From: Minisyncoccota bacterium | GTDB taxonomy: Bacteria; Patescibacteriota; Minisyncoccia; UBA6257; HR35 | Reading direction: 5' to 3' | NCBI GenBank assembly: GCA_938048445.1 | Contig: CALIVE010000052.1 | Coordinates: forward strand, 1-8,200 | DNA: 8,200 bases | Part shown: positions 5,840-8,200 of the stretch, in pieces | Position numbering within the stretch: the first letter of the stretch is position 1 | Layout: each line of letters starts with the position of its first letter | Program-made: the position numbers and the translations under genes | The notes under the pieces: generated by a model | The model's database searches: none | Told to the model about the DNA's origin: nothing | Seen by the model: the letters and a program-made list of their open reading frames with translations, nothing else

Positions 5840-7131
5840 ATTTTTTGAAAAATTAAAATGTTTTCTTTTTGCATAACATTATAAAGGCCGAAAATTATTT
5901 TATCGATGCTTTTGATTAATTTAAATCCTATTTTTTGGCAATAATTGATCGTAAATTCAACAGTCTTTACTTCTTCGCCCATATAAGTGGCGTTACCAAT
6001 TACGATAACAGCAAATTTTTGAGGTTTGAGAACCCGATACATTTCGTCGTAGCTCTTTTCCATATCTTGATTGTATAAATTGATTCTTTCTGGACCTCGG
6101 CCTCTTACGCCAATAAATTTTTCTCTTATATTTGATAATTCTAACCCTAATACTTTCAATGCATGGGCATCATTTGAAACATAATCTAAAGCAATAGAAT
6201 ACGGAGGAGAAGTAATTATTCCGTCAACGCTCTCATTTTTTATGGGCAAATTTTTAGAATCGCCGGTTTCAATTGTCACTTTCCCTAATTTTAATTTTAA
6301 CTCCTGAACAATATCGCGGAAATCACTGACAGACCTAATCATTAAATCCAGATTTTTATAAAACGATTGTCCAAAATCTCTGCCTCTCCTAGCATTGTCA
6401 CTTACAGCAACCAAATAAGCCATTTTGTAAAAATTTCTTACTTTTTCATTTGAAATATCATTAATAAACTCTAGAAAAGATTTATTTTCTTGGTTAAAAA
6501 GGCTTGGCTTGCTTTTATTTAATATACTCTCTTTGATTTTATTGATTTCGTTTATTACCTCTACGCTTTCTGTTTTAACTTTACTTTGTAATACACAAAG
6601 GGGCGATATATCTATCCCGATACAATTAATCCCTAACAATTGGGATTCAACAGCCGTTGTTCCGCTACCAATAAATGGATCAAGAACAGTATCGCCTTCT
6701 TTTAAACCAATAATATTTAAAAGAGCTCTTATCATTTGGGGATGAAATTTACCTTTATACGGATAGATCCAATGAGTTAAATATTGATTAACGGAGCGAG
6801 TATTATTTTTTTGAATGATTCGGAAATAATTTGTATATTTACCATCAACCATCTTAAAATACGCCGATCTTTTTATAAGCTCATCTAATTTTACAGAATT
6901 TAAAAGTTTAAATTCTCTTAAACCATTAGTTACTTGGAAATTTATCTCAAGAGAATGAAGTTCTAATTGTGCAAGGGCTAATTCATATATAAATTGAACA
7001 TTATCTAAAAGAACGAGGCTTTCTTTTTTAAAATTCTCATCTTTTCTATAGGCCCAAGAAGTATTAACATCTTTCGCTCTTGCAATCATTCTTTTTCCTT
7101 TAAAATTTTCGCTATCGTTGTAATACTTCAT
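5836..7131 (-). CDS. DNA amino-methyltransferase (probably N4-cytosine, TSPPY type) of a type II R-M system
   Basis: The 431-residue product is a SAM-dependent exocyclic-amino DNA methyltransferase. Motif X-like GKFHPQMIRALL (127-138) leads into motif I, VLDPFIGSGTT (149-159), and motif II, GIDISP (172-177). The catalytic motif IV is TSPPY (307-311). SPPY-type motifs favour N4-cytosine, though N6-adenine is possible. The 150 residues between motif II and IV and the N-terminal 110 residues are likely to hold target recognition; ERINLYNQDMEKSYDEMYRV and a closing IIFGLYNVMQKENILIF complete the fold. It would protect self DNA from the coupled endonuclease. Start: ATG three bases after the regulator's stop codon, without a clear ribosome binding site, so re-initiation is likely. 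The stop overlaps the endonuclease start. An RNA methyltransferase of the TRM11 group is the alternative, made unlikely by context. Confidence 0.9.
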   Translation of the reverse strand: MKYYNDSENFKGKRMIARAKDVNTSWAYRKDENFKKESLVLLDNVQFIYELALAQLELHSLEINFQVTNGLREFKLLNSVKLDELIKRSAYFKMVDGKYTNYFRIIQKNNTRSVNQYLTHWIYPYKGKFHPQMIRALLNIIGLKEGDTVLDPFIGSGTTAVESQLLGINCIGIDISPLCVLQSKVKTESVEVINEINKIKESILNKSKPSLFNQENKSFLEFINDISNEKVRNFYKMAYLVAVSDNARRGRDFGQSFYKNLDLMIRSVSDFRDIVQELKLKLGKVTIETGDSKNLPIKNESVDGIITSPPYSIALDYVSNDAHALKVLGLELSNIREKFIGVRGRGPERINLYNQDMEKSYDEMYRVLKPQKFAVIVIGNATYMGEEVKTVEFTINYCQKIGFKLIKSIDKIIFGLYNVMQKENILIFQKI

Positions 7132-7134
7132 AGT

Positions 7135-7350
7135 TTATTCTTTTAATAAATCGTCAACCTTTACTCCCAATGCCTTAGCAATTTTTGCCAATGTTTCAAT
7201 GGTTGGGTTTTTGTTTGCGCCCGATTCAATTTTGATAATAGTGTTATAAGTAACATCGGCTAATTTTGAGAGCCGATCTTGAGAAATACCTAATTTTTGG
7301 CGGTATTTCTTTATATTTTCGGCGATTGTTGATTTATTGTTTGACTTCAT
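7135..7350 (-). CDS. XRE-family helix-turn-helix regulator, likely controller (C) protein of the R-M system
   Basis: The 71-residue product is a single Cro/C1-type HTH domain. IAENIKKYRQKLGISQDRLSKL (9-30) covers helices 1-2, and VTYNTIIKIESG (33-44) is the recognition helix and the end of the motif; NPTIETLAKIAKALGVKVDDLL (48-69) is the typical C-terminal half. Size and position, first in the R-M operon and three bases from the methyltransferase, match controller proteins, which bind their own promoter and time methylase and nuclease expression. Here it precedes the methyltransferase, so both enzymes would be regulated together. No Shine-Dalgarno is visible before the ATG; the predicted promoter places the transcript start almost at the ATG, and leaderless C-gene mRNAs are known. 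A general XRE repressor is the alternative. Confidence 0.87.
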   Translation of the reverse strand: MKSNNKSTIAENIKKYRQKLGISQDRLSKLADVTYNTIIKIESGANKNPTIETLAKIAKALGVKVDDLLKE

Positions 7351-7356
7351 TGTTAT

Positions 7357-7386
7357 ATATTACTATAATTTAAGTAACAGTTTCAA
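7357..7386 (-). promoter_or_regulatory. Probable promoter of the R-M operon, giving a nearly leaderless mRNA
   Basis: On the minus strand TTGAAA (7386-7381) and TAATAT (7362-7357) are 18 bases apart. The start point would fall within a few bases of the regulator ATG at 7350. The -35 element lies inside the palindrome at 7371-7396, so a protein bound there would directly affect this promoter. An alternative -10, TATAGT (7367-7362), would have only a 13-base spacer. Confidence 0.5.
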
Positions 7387-7396
7387 AACTTACTTA
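7371..7396. promoter_or_regulatory. Imperfect palindrome upstream of the regulator gene, likely its operator
   Basis: TAAGTA (7371-7376) pairs with TACTTA (7391-7396), and AGTTT (7379-7383) pairs with AAACT (7386-7390) around a two-base centre. The only interruption is an extra AC at 7377-7378. The site lies 21-46 bases before the regulator ATG and covers the candidate -35 box. Symmetric sites in this place are typical of autoregulating XRE/controller proteins, but this sequence does not match a C-box consensus that I know. Confidence 0.55.
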
Positions 7397-7440
7397 ATCT
7401 ATTACAATGATAACAAAAAAATTTGAAAGAGTAAAGAATA

Positions 7441-7643
7441 AAATCATCGGCTCGCCCGCGAAGCGGGCAATGCGGGCGGGCAAAAAGAAAAGGGGGTCTG
7501 AGTGTCATTCCCACCAGAAATTTTTGCCCGCCCGGCCGTTTTGGGTGGTGGGTGGGTTTGCGTCGCCGAAGGCGACGCACAAGTCAGAATTCAACATCAG
7601 GGTTTTGTTCAAAAAAAGTTCGGATTTTGTCCAAAAGGTACCG
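7441..7643 (-). repeat. Right copy of the long inverted repeat
   Basis: Read on the minus strand, this copy matches 4517-4710 from its outer end at 7643 inward. It has the same order: outer block with the GAATTCTGACTTGT and ACCCACCCACCA segments, variable linker (7501-7531), pyrimidine tract, and inner block with the GCCCGC hairpin. It is more GC-rich than the left copy and its hairpins pair better. A plus-strand open frame across it contains GLRRRRRRTSQNS, as in the left copy, but is judged a repeat artefact. Confidence 0.93.
7560..7578. repeat. Stem-loop in the outer block of the right repeat
   Basis: GCGTCGCC and GGCGACGC form a perfect eight-pair stem around GAA (plus-strand reading). 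It corresponds to 4583-4599 in the left copy, where the eighth pair is lost to a C-C mismatch. No T-run follows it. Confidence 0.7.
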
Positions 7644-7675
7644 CCAATTTACAATTTCAGCATTTTTGGGAGTTG

Positions 7676-7724
7676 TTGCCTCGCCATTGCTTCGCTCTGG
7701 GCTCGACAAAAGCGATGATTTTAT
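7676..7724 (+). repeat. Degenerate partial third copy of the repeat's inner block
   Basis: From TTGCCTCGCC through ATTGCTTCGCTCTGGGC to GCGATGATTTTAT this resembles the inner block of the repeat (compare the right copy's GCATTGCCCGCTTCGC and GATGATTTTAT), with small gaps. It is oriented like the left copy, opposite to the right copy just before it. The rest of 7644-7877 is AT-rich; I see no gene there and no clear promoter or ribosome binding site for the recombinase that follows. Confidence 0.45.
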
Positions 7725-7877
7725 ACGGATTTTTGAAATTCAAAAACAATTTATTCCCGCTCAAACGAAAGTTCACCGTGCTAAGCAAGGATAAAATGAA
7801 ATTTTATAAATCAATCTTTTTTCTTTCGCCTTCGTTGAAAGGCAAAGCAATAATTTAATTTTGACTGCCCAAATAAT

Positions 7878-8200
7878 ATGACAAAAGAAAATCAAGCCAA
7901 AAAGTTTTTTATTTATGCTCGAAAGAGCACCGATAACGAAGACCGGCAAGTAAGAAGTATTCAGGACCAAATAATAGAACTCAAAGAATTAGCGAAAAAA
8001 GAAAACTTAGAAATTGTTGATATTCTCGTTGAAAAACAAACCGCCAAGAAGCCGGGCCGTCCAGTATTTGCCGAAATGCTGAAAAGTATTGAAGCCGGCG
8101 AAGCTGAGGGAATTTTAGCGTGGCACCCCGATAGATTAGCAAGAAATAGTATCGACGGCGGACAAATCATTTATTTCGTTGATACCGGAATCATCAAAGA
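7878..8200 (+). CDS. Serine recombinase (resolvase/invertase family), N-terminal part only
   Basis: The first 107 residues are present; the gene continues past the window. They form the start of a serine recombinase catalytic domain: FFIYARKSTDNEDRQ with the nucleophile S17 and R15, then SIQDQI, and EAEGILAWHPDRLARNS with the conserved DRLAR arginines (about 82-91). GRPVFAEMLKSIEAGEAEG between them is typical. Such enzymes cut both strands through a serine-phosphate link and perform integration, excision or inversion. Whether this is a large integrase type or a short invertase cannot be told without the C-terminus. The sequence style, notably KKPGRPVFAEML and DGGQIIYFVDTG, recalls recombinases common in Patescibacteria genomes; this is from memory. 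The start is the first ATG before the domain, without a visible Shine-Dalgarno. The inverted repeat ends 234 bases upstream. Confidence 0.9.
   Translation, partial: MTKENQAKKFFIYARKSTDNEDRQVRSIQDQIIELKELAKKENLEIVDILVEKQTAKKPGRPVFAEMLKSIEAGEAEGILAWHPDRLARNSIDGGQIIYFVDTGIIK

Larger units (their letters stand above)
4517..7643. mobile_element. 3.1-kb restriction-modification cassette bounded by ~200-bp inverted repeats
   Basis: Two long inverted repeats (4517-4710 and 7441-7643) enclose exactly one minus-strand operon: regulator, methyltransferase, endonuclease and RNase H-like gene. The left repeat starts on the base after the DUF1992 stop codon and ends six bases before the RNase H-like stop codon; the right one begins about 90 bases upstream of the regulator. 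No transposase or integrase is encoded inside. I see no obvious target-site duplication: AA precedes the left end and GCC follows the right end. It may move through enzymes supplied in trans, invert between its repeats, or be a gene block inserted between dispersed repeats. The boundary is certain as a repeat structure; calling it mobile is inference. Confidence 0.6.

Noticed and set aside
6509..6745. Plus-strand frame inside the methyltransferase gene (and similar ones at 4946-5185 and 5658-5876)
   Set aside because: These lie opposite genes with clear catalytic motifs and have no start signals or family resemblance.
4517..7643. CRISPR array or toxin-antitoxin system in the repeat-rich block
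   Set aside because: There are only two long inverted copies plus one fragment, with no regularly spaced short repeats. The small HTH gene is paired with R-M genes, not with a toxin.
7407..7858. Two overlapping plus-strand frames (7407-7718 and 7502-7858) across the right repeat
   Set aside because: They read through hairpins and repeat DNA in different frames, with low-complexity, non-family-like protein sequence and no start signals.
7773..8170. Minus-strand frames opposite the recombinase start
   Set aside because: The plus strand encodes an unmistakable serine recombinase domain here; the minus frames are shadows.

Overview
The window has two halves of different character. Bases 1-4516 look like the chromosome of an AT-rich, probably thermophilic bacterium from a deep lineage such as Thermodesulfobacteriota, Nitrospirota or Aquificota. 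This is inferred from a HARP-type protein-only RNase P, a LapA-LapB fusion and an SfsA-DUF123 fusion; I ran no searches. Bases 4517-8200 look like an acquired or mobile block: a restriction-modification cassette between long inverted repeats, followed by the start of a serine recombinase of a kind I associate with Patescibacteria (CPR).

Left half. Bases 6-536 (+) hold a frameshifted, internally deleted Y-family DNA polymerase (DinB/UmuC-like). Convergent to it, 528-1649 (-) encodes SfsA fused to a C-terminal DUF123/GIY-YIG-like domain, starting at TTG with a good ribosome binding site and a perfect palindrome upstream. After a gene-free stretch with decayed coding fragments comes tRNA-Ala(GGC) at 2014-2086 (-). 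Divergent from the tRNA, a plus-strand run encodes a membrane-anchored LapA-LapB fusion (2188-3501), the HARP RNase P (3498-4088, ATGA overlap) and a DUF1992 protein (4148-4516).

Right half. Directly after the DUF1992 stop codon begins a ~194-bp repeat (4517-4710). Its inverted partner lies at 7441-7643; the 112-bp outer blocks match at 102 positions by hand alignment without gaps, and the 51-bp inner blocks at 46. Between them is a compact minus-strand operon: XRE-family regulator (7135-7350), amino-DNA methyltransferase (5836-7131), PD-(D/E)XK endonuclease (5165-5839, ATGA overlap with the methyltransferase) and RNase H-like protein (4717-5145). An imperfect palindrome overlaps the probable operon promoter, which would give a leaderless regulator mRNA, as in controller-protein R-M systems. 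A fragment of a third repeat copy lies at about 7676-7724, and a serine recombinase begins at 7878 and runs off the window.

The most unusual object is the ~3.1-kb C-M-R-RNase H cassette with ~200-bp inverted ends and no transposase inside, next to a site-specific recombinase. It could be a trans-mobilised defence island, an invertible (phase-variable) cassette, or partly an assembly join at the repeat. Read mapping across 4517 and 7643 would separate these.
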